A stretch of DNA of 64,000 bases from the NCBI GenBank assembly GCA_030065875.1, contig JASJCR010000019.1:62001-126000 (forward strand), read 5' to 3'. The notes under the pieces were generated by a model, which saw only the letters and a list, made by a program, of their open reading frames with translations, ran no database searches and was not told the DNA's origin. This document shows, piece by piece, positions 28,314-37,563 of the stretch; position 1 is the stretch's first letter; every line of letters starts with the position of its first letter. Made by a program: the position numbers and the translations under genes. This DNA comes from Ardenticatenaceae bacterium (GTDB lineage Bacteria; Chloroflexota; Anaerolineae; Promineifilales; Promineifilaceae).

Positions 28314-30764
28314 CACACCCGCATCGCGCAGCGCCTGCCACACCTTCTGAGGGGTGATCGGTATATCGATATGCCGCACGCCGAGATGCCACAGCGCGTC
28401 TACGACGGCGTTGGCGATCGCCGGAGGTGCACCAACGGTTGGCGATTCTCCCACACCCTTGGCCCCAATCGGATGATGGGGAGAGGGGGTGATGGTGTGC
28501 CCGGTTTCCCACTTGGGCGATTCAACGGCCGTGGGCAGCAGATAGTCGGCAAAGGTGCCGGTCAAACAGGTGCCGTATTCATCATAGACAATTTCTTCAA
28601 ACATGGCCGGCGCCAAACCCATGGTCAGGCCGCCGTGGACCTGCCCTTCAACAACCAGCGGATTGATGATGTTGCCGCAGTCGTCGATGGCCACAAAGCG
28701 GCGAATGTGTACCTCACCGGTTCCTTTGTCAACGTCCACCACGCAAATATAGCTGCCGAAAGGAAAAGTCAGGTTTGGTGGATTGTAGTAGTCGGTCGCT
28801 TCCAGACCGGCTTCCAAATCATCCGGATGATTGGTATACGCCGCAAAAGCGATATCCTGGATTGTTTTGGCCTGATCGGGAGATCCTTTGACCTGCCACT
28901 GGTTGACGTTCCATTCGAGATCTTCTTCACTGGCTTCGAGCAGATGGGCGGCGATTTTTTTCGCTTTGGCCCGGATTTTACGGGCGGCCATGGCCGCGGC
29001 CGCGCCGGCGGTTGGCGTGGAACGGCTGGCGTAGGTGCCCAGACCGTAGGGGGCGGTATCGGTGTCCCCCTCTTCCACTTCGATATCGTTGGCGGGAATG
29101 CCCAGCTCCTGGGCGATAATTTGAGCGTACGTTGTCTCGTGCCCCTGCCCCTGGGATTTAGTGCCAAAGCGGGCGATCGCTTTTCCGGTGGGGTGGATGC
29201 GAATTTCGGCCGAATCAAACATTTTGATGCCCAAAATATCGTAATCCTTGGCCGGACCGGCTCCAACCACCTCGGTAAAGCTGGAAATGCCGATCCCCAT
29301 TAGCTCGCCACGCTCCCGTTTTTCAGCCTGTTCCCGGCGCAGCTCATCATAGCCGATCATGTCCATCGCCTTTTTGAGCGCGGCCGGATAGTTGCCGCTA
29401 TCATACTCCCAGCCGGTGGCTGATTTATAGGGGAACTGCTCCGGCTGGATAAAGTTTTGCATGCGGTATTCGGCCGGATCGATTCCCAAATCATGGGCCA
29501 TCATGTCGGTCAGCCGCTCGATCATGTGCACCGCTTCGGTCACCCGGAAAGAGCAGCGGTAAGCCACCCCACCGGGTGGTTTGGTGGTGTATACGGCGTC
29601 GAAATTCACGTGGGTGGCCTCAATATCATACGAGCCGGAGCAAATGCTAAACAGGCCGGCCGGAAATTTGCTAGGATTGGCGGCCGCATCTGCCGCGCCG
29701 TGATCGGCCAATCCATTGACCCGCAGCCCGACAAGTTTTCCGTTTTCATCGGCCGCGAGTTCCGCCTCGAGGTGATAATCCCGGGCAAAACTATCCGCCT
29801 GGAGATTTTCGCTCCGATCTTCGATCCATTTGACCGGTTTACCGAGCAGCAGACTGGCCACTGCGCCAATGACATACCCTGGATAAACCGGCACCTTGCC
29901 GCCAAACCCGCCGCCGATATCCGGTGAAATAATTTGAATTTTATGCTCTGGTAACCCGGTCACCAGGGCAAAAACGGTGCGAATGGCGTGTGGAGCCTGA
30001 GTCGTCATGTAGATCTGCATTTTTTCGGTGGCCGGGTTGTAGTTGGCCACCATGCCGCATGTCTCAATGGAAGCGACATGAATGCGCGGGATGTGCATAT
30101 ACTGTTTGACAACGTGTTTGGCATTGGCAAATACTTCATCAGTGGCCGCCTGATCGCCAACTTCCCAATGCCAAATGCGGTTGGTTTGCACTTCTTTGTC
30201 GGTGCGCACAATCGTTTCATCTTCAAGGGCCTTAAAGGGATCAACAACCGCATCGAGGGGATCATAATCGACAAAAATATTTTCGACGGCATCAGCCGCG
30301 ATATAGCGATCGGTAGCGATAACCGCACACACCTCCTGGGCGTAGTAAACCACTTTTTCAGTTGGCAGAACCATTTGTGTATCTGACATCAGGGTAGGCA
30401 TCCAGTGCAGACCATGAGCTTCCAGATCTTTACCGGTGATCACCGCCAGAACCCCATCCATTTCCAGGGCTGCGCTGGCATCGATATCGAGAATTTTGGC
30501 GTGGGCATATGGACTGCGCACGATATCCATATACAGCATACCGGGCAGCTTGACGTCATCTACGTACTGCCCTCTTCCCTGAATAAAACGCGGGTCTTCT
30601 TTGCGCTTCATGCGGTGACCCATACCGCATACTTCCGGCGGCGTGGTCACGGCGATCTGTTCTGTGGTTTCCACCTTGGCCGAGGCTCCTTCGGGGACCG
30701 GATGTTTTACTTCAACGCGATCATCTACGTGACGGGGTTTGTTTGGATCGTGATAAACGGTCAT
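28305..30764 (-). CDS. coxL: Aerobic carbon monoxide dehydrogenase large subunit, form I
   Basis: 819 aa; active-site loop [13 protein letters not shown] diagnostic of form I CoxL. Confidence 0.95.
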   Translation of the reverse strand: MTVYHDPNKPRHVDDRVEVKHPVPEGASAKVETTEQIAVTTPPEVCGMGHRMKRKEDPRFIQGRGQYVDDVKLPGMLYMDIVRSPYAHAKILDIDASAALEMDGVLAVITGKDLEAHGLHWMPTLMSDTQMVLPTEKVVYYAQEVCAVIATDRYIAADAVENIFVDYDPLDAVVDPFKALEDETIVRTDKEVQTNRIWHWEVGDQAATDEVFANAKHVVKQYMHIPRIHVASIETCGMVANYNPATEKMQIYMTTQAPHAIRTVFALVTGLPEHKIQIISPDIGGGFGGKVPVYPGYVIGAVASLLLGKPVKWIEDRSENLQADSFARDYHLEAELAADENGKLVGLRVNGLADHGAADAAANPSKFPAGLFSICSGSYDIEATHVNFDAVYTTKPPGGVAYRCSFRVTEAVHMIERLTDMMAHDLGIDPAEYRMQNFIQPEQFPYKSATGWEYDSGNYPAALKKAMDMIGYDELRREQAEKRERGELMGIGISSFTEVVGAGPAKDYDILGIKMFDSAEIRIHPTGKAIARFGTKSQGQGHETTYAQIIAQELGIPANDIEVEEGDTDTAPYGLGTYASRSTPTAGAAAAMAARKIRAKAKKIAAHLLEASEEDLEWNVNQWQVKGSPDQAKTIQDIAFAAYTNHPDDLEAGLEATDYYNPPNLTFPFGSYICVVDVDKGTGEVHIRRFVAIDDCGNIINPLVVEGQVHGGLTMGLAPAMFEEIVYDEYGTCLTGTFADYLLPTAVESPKWETGHTITPSPHHPIGAKGVGESPTVGAPPAIANAVVDALWHLGVRHIDIPITPQKVWQALRDAGVSD

Positions 30765-31249
30765 GCCGCTACCTCCTCTTGCTGCAGCTTTTCGGCCGCA
30801 TACTGGATCGCTTCGACGATTTTGTTATAGCCGGTGCAGCGACACAAATTCCCCGATATGCCCCAGCGAATTTCATCCTCCGTGGGGTTGGGGTTTTTAC
30901 TCAGCAGATGTTTGGCGCTCATTAACATCCCTGGGGTGCAGTAACCGCACTGCAGCCCGTGTTTTTCCCAGAATCCCTCCTGCAGCGGATGAAGCTGGCC
31001 TCCTTCGGCCATTCCTTCAACCGTATCGACTTCCGCCCCGTTGGCCTGCACGGCGAACATGGTACAGCTTTTAACCGCCCGGCCGTTGATCAGCACCGTA
31101 CACGCCCCACAGCTAGTGGTGTCGCAGCCGATATGGGTGCCGGTTAAGTCAAGATTTTCGCGAATAAAGTGCACCAGCAGCAGGCGCGAGTCGACCTCTG
31201 CGCTGTGATCGGTGCCGTTGACGCTGATTGTGATTGAATGTTTGCTCAT
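30761..31249 (-). CDS. coxS: CO dehydrogenase [2Fe-2S] small subunit
   Basis: [59 protein letters not shown]. Confidence 0.95.
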   Translation of the reverse strand: MSKHSITISVNGTDHSAEVDSRLLLVHFIRENLDLTGTHIGCDTTSCGACTVLINGRAVKSCTMFAVQANGAEVDTVEGMAEGGQLHPLQEGFWEKHGLQCGYCTPGMLMSAKHLLSKNPNPTEDEIRWGISGNLCRCTGYNKIVEAIQYAAEKLQQEEVAA

Positions 31250-31263
31250 GATATCTCCGGATA

Positions 31264-31436
31264 GATACGAAATACGAGATACGAAATACGAGATACGAAA
31301 TACGAAATACGAGATGCGAGATACGAGATGCGAAATACGGTAGGCTAATTTTTTAATCGCGATGTTCTATTTAAAATATTTCAACACAGATCACCTAATT
31401 TCGTATTTCCAATTTCGTCATTCGTGTTTCAATTTG
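31264..31436. repeat. Facing complementary heptamer arrays (ATACGAR)n / (ATTTCGT)n
   Basis: 11 consecutive ATACGAA/ATACGAG-type units, then inverted ATTTCGT ATTTCCA ATTTCGT CATTCGT GTTTCAA. Confidence 0.95.
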
Positions 31437-32292
31437 CTCTTTCCATCGCCTTGCGAATTGTCCTTTTTACCATCACGCGGGTCAGGTCCCGTTTGTATGC
31501 CACTGAACCGCGCAGATCCTGAGAGGGATCACACTCAGCGGCCGCGGCTTGACCGGCCGCTTCAATGACATCATCGGTCAATGTTTGACCGACCAGGGCC
31601 TGTTCGGCATTTTTGGCGCGCATGGGCACCGGGCTGACGTTGGTCAGGCCGATGCGGGCGGCCGTGCAGGTGCCGCCGCTCATGGTCAGCTGTACGGCCG
31701 CGGCCGAGATAGCATAATCACCGACTTTGCGCTCGAGTTTGAGATACGCGCCACCGGTTCCTGCAGCCGGGGTGGGAATGCGAATCTCAGTCAGGATTTC
31801 GTTTTCCTCAAGTGAATTTTCAAATAGATCGGTGAAAAAATCGTCTATGGCGATACGCCTGGTGCCGTTGGGGCCGGCCGCCATCACGGTCGCCCCATAG
31901 GCCAACATCACGGCCGGGTGATCGTTGGCCGGATCAGAATGAGCGATATTGCCACCCACGGTGGCCAGATTGCGCACCAGTGGATCAGCGATCACGGCGG
32001 CCGCGTCAGCCAGCAAATGATATTTGCTCTGGACGATATCCGACTCTTCCAGAGCGCTTTCACGGGTCATGGCTCCAATGAGCAAATGGCCGTTTTCTTC
32101 GCGCAAATAAGAGAGCCCATCGATGCGATTGATATCGATCAGCGTGCCGGGCAGGGCAAGACGAAAACGCATGGCAGGGATTAAACTTTGCCCACCGGCC
32201 AGGATCTTAGCCTCGTCACCATGCTCAACGAGAAGGGAGATTGCTTCGGCAAGGGTTTGGGGAGAATGATAATCGAACTCTCCGGGAATCAT
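31429..32292 (-). CDS. coxM: CO dehydrogenase FAD-binding medium subunit
   Basis: AGGQSLIPAMRFRLALP, RNLATVGGNIAHSDPANDHP. Confidence 0.95.
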   Translation of the reverse strand: MIPGEFDYHSPQTLAEAISLLVEHGDEAKILAGGQSLIPAMRFRLALPGTLIDINRIDGLSYLREENGHLLIGAMTRESALEESDIVQSKYHLLADAAAVIADPLVRNLATVGGNIAHSDPANDHPAVMLAYGATVMAAGPNGTRRIAIDDFFTDLFENSLEENEILTEIRIPTPAAGTGGAYLKLERKVGDYAISAAAVQLTMSGGTCTAARIGLTNVSPVPMRAKNAEQALVGQTLTDDVIEAAGQAAAAECDPSQDLRGSVAYKRDLTRVMVKRTIRKAMERAN

Positions 32293-32305
32293 GGGGTTGA
32301 ACTCC

Positions 32306-32494
32306 TTTTTAGCACGGTGCTGCGCACCTGTCAGCCCGGCCCTGCGGGCCTTTTAGCTGATAGCTGAAAGGGGCGGAGCCCCGAGCTAAAAGCCGCGCAG
32401 CGGCGTGCTAAAAGAGGCGCAGCCTCGAGCTATCAGGTGCGCAGCACCGTGCTAGTACGCTAACAGGCGCTTTAGCGCCGCGCTCCTCTAAAAG
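32306..32494. repeat. Variable mini-hairpin array, 22-bp period (locus M2)
   Basis: GGGCggaGCCC at 32371, CCGCgcaGCGG at 32393, AGGCgcaGCCT at 32415, GTGCgcaGCAC at 32437, with 11-nt linkers; inverted modules on the left. Confidence 0.95.
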
Positions 32495-33153
32495 AAAATA
32501 AAATAAAAAATCACCAGCACCAGGATGATGCCACCGATGATGAGGGGCAGGCGATATTGGGCCGGTATGAGCTCGCCGGCCACATCTTTGGCTACGTTTA
32601 CGGCCAATTCTGTTTGTGTAGGGGGAACGTATTCAGGGGTTTTGGTTTCAGCAACAGCTTCCGCCACTTCCTCCGCCGCAGCTTCACCGCCGGCCGCGGC
32701 CTTTTCTTTGGCAACCTGAACCTGAAGATAGGCATTGAGCGCTTCCAGACTTTGCTTAATGATAGATTTGGCTGAGGCATCGAGCAGTCGCTGGCCGACG
32801 CTGGCGATTCGGCCGCCGACTTTGGCTTCACCTTGATAAGTCAGGAGGGTGGCATCGCTTTGACCGGTTAAGGATAGAGAGCCGTTGGCTTTTACAAAGC
32901 CGGGAGCTCCTTTGCCATCCACCTCAATATCATAGCTGTTGGGTGGGCTGATATTTGACAGCTTGATGTTGCCGGTAAATTTTCCCTGAACCGGCCCCAC
33001 CTTGATTTTTAATTTGCTTTCGTATTCATTTTCACCGGTTTGGGTGACCCCTTCACCCCCCGGTAAAACAGAGCCCAGCACGTCGGGATCCTGGACCGCT
33101 TCCCAAACCAGGTGTTGGGGGGCATCAAATGTATATTCGCCTTGTAATTTCAT
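32488..33153 (-). CDS. coxG: CoxG/SRPBCC carbon monoxide dehydrogenase subunit G
   Basis: MKLQGEYTFDAPQHLVWEAVQDPDVLGSVLPG; C-terminal TM LPLIIGGIILVLVIFYFIFF. Confidence 0.92.
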   Translation of the reverse strand: MKLQGEYTFDAPQHLVWEAVQDPDVLGSVLPGGEGVTQTGENEYESKLKIKVGPVQGKFTGNIKLSNISPPNSYDIEVDGKGAPGFVKANGSLSLTGQSDATLLTYQGEAKVGGRIASVGQRLLDASAKSIIKQSLEALNAYLQVQVAKEKAAAGGEAAAEEVAEAVAETKTPEYVPPTQTELAVNVAKDVAGELIPAQYRLPLIIGGIILVLVIFYFIFF

Positions 33154-33169
33154 AGATATTCTCCTTCTC

Positions 33170-33240
33170 AGACGACAGACTTCAGACCACAGACTACAGC
33201 AACTTTCTCTGAGGTCTGAGGTCTGCAGTCTGTGGTCTCG
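33170..33240. repeat. Facing complementary heptamer arrays (AGACNAC)n / (GAGGTCT)n
   Basis: AGACGAC AGACTTC AGACCAC AGACTAC then GAGGTCT GAGGTCT GCAGTCT GTGGTCT. Confidence 0.93.
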
Positions 33241-34381
33241 TATTCCCTAACTTCGACAAATGCTCGGCCAGGGTTGAAAGTGTTTGCAAATTATGGATCG
33301 GTAAAAAATCGTCGATGTAGGGCAGGGCGGCTGCCATCCCTTCGACGAGCGGTTGGTATCCTACCCGGCCGGAAAGCGGGTTCAGCCAGATTAAGCGGTG
33401 ACAGCGATGGTGTAAATAGCGCATTTCGCGGCCTAATTCAGAAACATCACCTCGTTCCCAGCCGTCACTCATAATTACCACAATTGCCCCGCGCCGCAAA
33501 ACCCGGCGGCTCCATTCCCGGTTAAACTGCTTAATTGAATCCCCGATTCGGGTGCCGCCCGACCAGTCAACGACATCACGAGCCGCCAAATTGATCGCCT
33601 GATCGATATTTTTGAGTTTGAGCTGCGGGGTGATACGGGTTAGGCGAGTGCCAAAAACAAAAGCTTCCACCGTTTTTAAGCTGTGGGTGACGCTGTAAAA
33701 AAATTGCAGCGTCAGGCGGGCGTACTTTTCCATCGAGCCGCTAATATCGGCCAGCAAGATGAGCGGCCGCTCTTTGATTTTTTTGCTTTGGTAGGCGAGT
33801 TGAAGGGGAGTGCCGTTAAATTTAGCGGCCGCGCGCAGGCAGCGTCGTAAATGCAGCCGCTGTCCCGAATCATCGGCTGTAAAGCGGCGGGTCGTACGCA
33901 GGCTAACTTGCCAGCGCATCTCCTGAATCAGTTTTTTGACGGTTTCCAGTTCTTCAATTGTCAAATGTCCAAAATCTTTGCTTTGCAGCAGTTCACTGCT
34001 GCTAAAGGAGCCTGCCTTGTCGGCAATTTCTAGCGCCTGATCGTTGCGCTTTGCCTTGCTGGCCATGAGCATCGCCAAACTGTATGGATGATTGCGCGGC
34101 CGGTTGTGGCGGGGCGCGACCGGCATTTTTTGACCACGCCCGTTTTTTGTGATGGCCGGCCGCCAGAAGAGGTTAAACAACACCTCAAACAAACGCAAAT
34201 GCTCCTGCCGCATGACCAGGGTGCCTCTGGCAACATAAAAAAACTGTTCTTTCTGGCCCATGTCAACCAGGGTCAACGCCTGGCAAAAATCTTGAGCCTG
34301 GCTCGAGGAGATGGGCAAACCGGCCGCTTTTAGCACCCGGGTAAACTGCAGTGCGTTTGCCAAAAAAAACGAATTGCTCAT
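33194..34381 (-). CDS. coxE: VWA-containing CoxE-like protein
   Basis: LILLADISGSMEKYARL, SDGWERGDVSELGREMRYLH; next to MoxR ATPase. Confidence 0.9.
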   Translation of the reverse strand: MSNSFFLANALQFTRVLKAAGLPISSSQAQDFCQALTLVDMGQKEQFFYVARGTLVMRQEHLRLFEVLFNLFWRPAITKNGRGQKMPVAPRHNRPRNHPYSLAMLMASKAKRNDQALEIADKAGSFSSSELLQSKDFGHLTIEELETVKKLIQEMRWQVSLRTTRRFTADDSGQRLHLRRCLRAAAKFNGTPLQLAYQSKKIKERPLILLADISGSMEKYARLTLQFFYSVTHSLKTVEAFVFGTRLTRITPQLKLKNIDQAINLAARDVVDWSGGTRIGDSIKQFNREWSRRVLRRGAIVVIMSDGWERGDVSELGREMRYLHHRCHRLIWLNPLSGRVGYQPLVEGMAAALPYIDDFLPIHNLQTLSTLAEHLSKLGNTRPQTADLRPQRKLL

Positions 34382-34387
34382 AAAAAA

Positions 34388-34448
34388 TCTTCGTAAATCG
34401 TCAATCCAAAATCGTAAATTAGATTTGGGATTGACGATCTTCGACTAG
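34388..34448. repeat. Facing complementary heptamer arrays (ATCTTCG TAAATCG TCAATCC AAAATCG / GATTTGG GATTGAC GATCTTC)
   Basis: 7-bp period on both sides; arms reverse-complementary. Confidence 0.92.
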
Positions 34449-35300
34449 CGGACTCTCCAGAAGCCGCTTGATATCGCTTTTGCGGAGCTTGTCGACATCA
34501 TCCTGGTATTTCAGCACGATGCCCAGCGTCGCTTCAACAACCGCCTGATCAATTTCCTGGGTATTCAAATGGTGAAGCGCCTCAGCCCAATCGAGCGTTT
34601 CCGCGACCCCCGGCAGCTTATACAGCTCTTCATGACGGATCGCCTGAATAAAATGAACGACCTGATCGGCCAAGGCTGAGCTCAGATAAGGGACCTTGCG
34701 ATTGACAATTTCTATCTCTTTTTCGCGTGATGGGTAATCGATCCATTGATAAACACAGCGGCGTTTGAGGGCGTCGTGGATCTCACGAGTGCGGTTGGAA
34801 GTAATTACGACAATGGGCTTGTGGCGAGCGCGCAAGGTACCAATTTCCGGAATTGTAATTTGAAAATCCGACAGCAGTTCAAGTAAAAAACTTTCAAATT
34901 CCTCATCGGCCCGGTCAAGTTCATCAATGAGGAGCACCGGTGGTTTTTGATGGGCTGAATCGATGGCCTGCAGCAGCGGCCGTTTGAGCAAAAACTCTTC
35001 AGAAAAGATATCCGGTTTTTGCTCGTGAGCCTGAATTTCGAGCAGCTGGCGCGGGTAATTCCACTCGTAAACCGCCTGATTAATATCTAAACCTTCGTAA
35101 CATTGTAGACGAATGAGGGGGGTATCAAAAATGCGGGCCAACACTTTGGCAATTTCTGTTTTTCCGACGCCTGGCTCCCCTTCCAAAAAAAGCGCCTTGC
35201 CCATTTTGAGCGCTAAAAACAAGGTGGTACTCAACCCAACATCGGCCAAATAGTCGTGATCATTCAGGATTGCTGTCGTTTCTTCAACCGTGTTAAACAT
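34419..35300 (-). CDS. coxD: MoxR-type AAA+ ATPase (CoxD-like)
   Basis: FLEGEPGVGKTEIAKVLA, LLIDELDRADEEFESFLLELL. Confidence 0.92.
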   Translation of the reverse strand: MFNTVEETTAILNDHDYLADVGLSTTLFLALKMGKALFLEGEPGVGKTEIAKVLARIFDTPLIRLQCYEGLDINQAVYEWNYPRQLLEIQAHEQKPDIFSEEFLLKRPLLQAIDSAHQKPPVLLIDELDRADEEFESFLLELLSDFQITIPEIGTLRARHKPIVVITSNRTREIHDALKRRCVYQWIDYPSREKEIEIVNRKVPYLSSALADQVVHFIQAIRHEELYKLPGVAETLDWAEALHHLNTQEIDQAVVEATLGIVLKYQDDVDKLRKSDIKRLLESPLVEDRQSQI

Positions 35301-35478
35301 TGTATATCTGGCAGAGGACGGTTTTTTTAAGTGAGCACCCTAAATAATGTTTCAAAAGCGCACCGCTAGAATTGGTAAATTGTACAAAACCTGCACGAAA
35401 AATTATACCACACCTTTGGTAAAAGTATCCAATCAAAATAATATATAGACAATATATGGACTGACCGTTTGATTTTAA

Positions 35479-36345
35479 TTAACCAAGGGAAATTGCTTTT
35501 ATCCGGTCCAGCCGCTCCACTTCGTTTTTCTGCAGCCACGGATCTTTTGAAAGGATTTCATAAGCTTTTTCAAAGTAAGATGCCGCTTTTTGCCGATTAC
35601 CGGTGATGAGATACAGCTCACCCAATTCTTCAAACACATACCCCCCGGGGTTGTTTTTTGCGGCATAATGCGCTTCAAGCTGGTGCTGGATGGTGAGCGC
35701 CTCATCGATGCGGCCGAGAGAGCGCAGCGCTCGGCCAACCGTCCAGCGGGCTATGTATTCCATTTCCTGGCCGGGCTTGTGTTTTTCCTGCCAGCGGAGC
35801 CCTTTTTGAAAGGTGTTCAACGCCTGTTTAAACGAGCCGGCCTCATGATAAGACCAGCCCAAGTTGTTGTACAGGGACCCCAGCCAGCCGTTGGCCTCTT
35901 CATCGGCTGACTGTTCGGCCGCAGAAATTGCCAGCTCATTCCACCGGAATTGCTCGGCCGGAGGCTCAATGATGCCCATCATGTGAGCGGCATCCACCGC
36001 GTAAAAATCGGCCTTGCAGGCCACGGCTCTTTCATAGGCCAGCAGGAAGAGCGGCCGGGCCAATTTTTTCTCACCGGATGAATTATAGGTTCGGCCGCGC
36101 TCAAGCCATAAACGCACCCAAACGAGATCAAAATCGGGGTCGAGAGACAGGTTGTGGGCCACTTCATCTAAAATTTCGTGTGCTTCAGCAAAGCGCTGGC
36201 GCAGGCCATAGGTGCGGGCGATTTGAGTCATGAGCTGAAGGGTGAGGTTTAAGTCATCCTCAATTTCGTTCTTAAATGCTTCAAATCTGGCGGCCGTTCC
36301 GGCCGGGTCATTGTAATTCCACAAATGATCAAAAGGGGTACGCAT
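35479..36345 (-). CDS. TPR-repeat protein
   Basis: Multiple TPR-like helices (LYNNLGWSYHEAGSFKQALNTFQKGL, ELYLITGNRQKAASYFEKAYEIL). Confidence 0.75.
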   Translation of the reverse strand: MRTPFDHLWNYNDPAGTAARFEAFKNEIEDDLNLTLQLMTQIARTYGLRQRFAEAHEILDEVAHNLSLDPDFDLVWVRLWLERGRTYNSSGEKKLARPLFLLAYERAVACKADFYAVDAAHMMGIIEPPAEQFRWNELAISAAEQSADEEANGWLGSLYNNLGWSYHEAGSFKQALNTFQKGLRWQEKHKPGQEMEYIARWTVGRALRSLGRIDEALTIQHQLEAHYAAKNNPGGYVFEELGELYLITGNRQKAASYFEKAYEILSKDPWLQKNEVERLDRIKAISLG

Positions 36346-36354
36346 GTTGAGTGT

Positions 36355-36499
36355 CTCTTTTAGCTCGGCCCTGTGGGCCTTTTAGCATTTAGCGCGCCGC
36401 TGCGCGGCTTTTAGCTAATAGCTTATGGCTAAGAGGGGCGGAGCCCCGCCCTAAAAGGTCCACAGGACCGTGCAGCGAGGGGCTTCAGCCCCGAGCTAA
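36355..36499. repeat. Variable mini-hairpin array (locus M3)
   Basis: GGCCCtgtGGGCC, CCGCtgcGCGG, GGGCggaGCCC (36436), GTCCacaGGAC (36458), GGGGCTTCAGCCCC; 22-bp period on the right half. Confidence 0.93.
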
Positions 36500-37416
36500 T
36501 CCACTATCCGCCCAAACCGCTGCAGTTTGCGCATCATGTTAACCGTTATTTCCCCTTCCCAATCCTTTTGGGCTTCCGGCCACGTTTCGGGAAAGTTTCC
36601 ATACCAGCTCCAGGTCGGTTCCCAGGAGCCTCTTGAGGTCTGCCGGCCGATTTCAAAATCGAGATGGGCGTGAATAAGCACTTCAAAGGTTGAATAGAAA
36701 GGTCCTTCCGGCCCTGAAACCAGATCGAGGGGCTTCAGGCAGTAAGTATGCCATTCATTTGGGTCTGTTTGCAGCGAAAGGTGAGCCAGCTGCAGCAGAT
36801 GATCGGTGGCCTTGGCTTTCTCTTCAGTGGGTAAATGATCGATCAAATTGAGATAGCAGAAGACGGTATTGTTGTCGATCGCCTTGTCGGTTTCATAAAA
36901 GCGGGTCATCACGTCTAAATAAATGGCGCGGACAATCGGCTCTGCTTGCGGGAGGTCGGCCCACAACAGGTAGCCGAGAATATTGGCTCGAGGATTGATG
37001 AGAAAGCCACCAAATGTTTCGGACAGGCGAGTTTGGTCCCACCAGGGTGCATGGGGGAAATCACCGGCCGAGGGAGGAATAAAGCGCCAGACGTTGGTTT
37101 GAGGATCAAACGTATCGATTAAAAAGCGAAACGCCCCTTGCACAAGGGGATGATCAACAGGGGTATGCACGCTGTGCAAGATGTGCAGTGCGGTTTGGGT
37201 AGCCAGGGCTGAGCTGGCCGGCGCCCTCAAATCCGGTTCCAGGGCGTGGCCAAAGCCACCATCGTCATTTTGAAATTTGGTGAGCGCCTGCCAGACCCCA
37301 GCAGCAGGCTCCTCTTCAAAATAAAACCGCCACAGCGCTTGTTCCAACGGCCGGCCCTGGGTCAAAACAAACTCTTGAGCTTTGTTGAACTGTGATTGAG
37401 ATAATTGGACCATCAT
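36496..37416 (-). CDS. Prenyltransferase/squalene-cyclase-like toroid protein of unknown function
   Basis: QNDDGGFGHALEPDLRAP QW-like repeat. Confidence 0.55.
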   Translation of the reverse strand: MMVQLSQSQFNKAQEFVLTQGRPLEQALWRFYFEEEPAAGVWQALTKFQNDDGGFGHALEPDLRAPASSALATQTALHILHSVHTPVDHPLVQGAFRFLIDTFDPQTNVWRFIPPSAGDFPHAPWWDQTRLSETFGGFLINPRANILGYLLWADLPQAEPIVRAIYLDVMTRFYETDKAIDNNTVFCYLNLIDHLPTEEKAKATDHLLQLAHLSLQTDPNEWHTYCLKPLDLVSGPEGPFYSTFEVLIHAHLDFEIGRQTSRGSWEPTWSWYGNFPETWPEAQKDWEGEITVNMMRKLQRFGRIVD

Positions 37417-37563
37417 TCACCTCCTGTGGATGTAGGTGAATTGTAGTATAAGAACATATGTTCTGCAATCCCGTTTTTACGTTCATAGCATAAGAAAGCC
37501 GCGGATGGCACAGATTTAGGGGGCAAAGCTCGATCTATTGAATCAAGATTTCACGAATTCTCA

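Noticed and set aside
28257-29303. 348-aa plus-strand ORF
   Set aside because: Antisense to the well-supported form I coxL; a GC-driven spurious ORF.
32371-32447. CRISPR array
   Set aside because: Regular 22-bp period with a constant linker looks CRISPR-like, but the variable parts are 11-nt self-complementary hairpins, far too short for spacers, and no cas genes are in the window.
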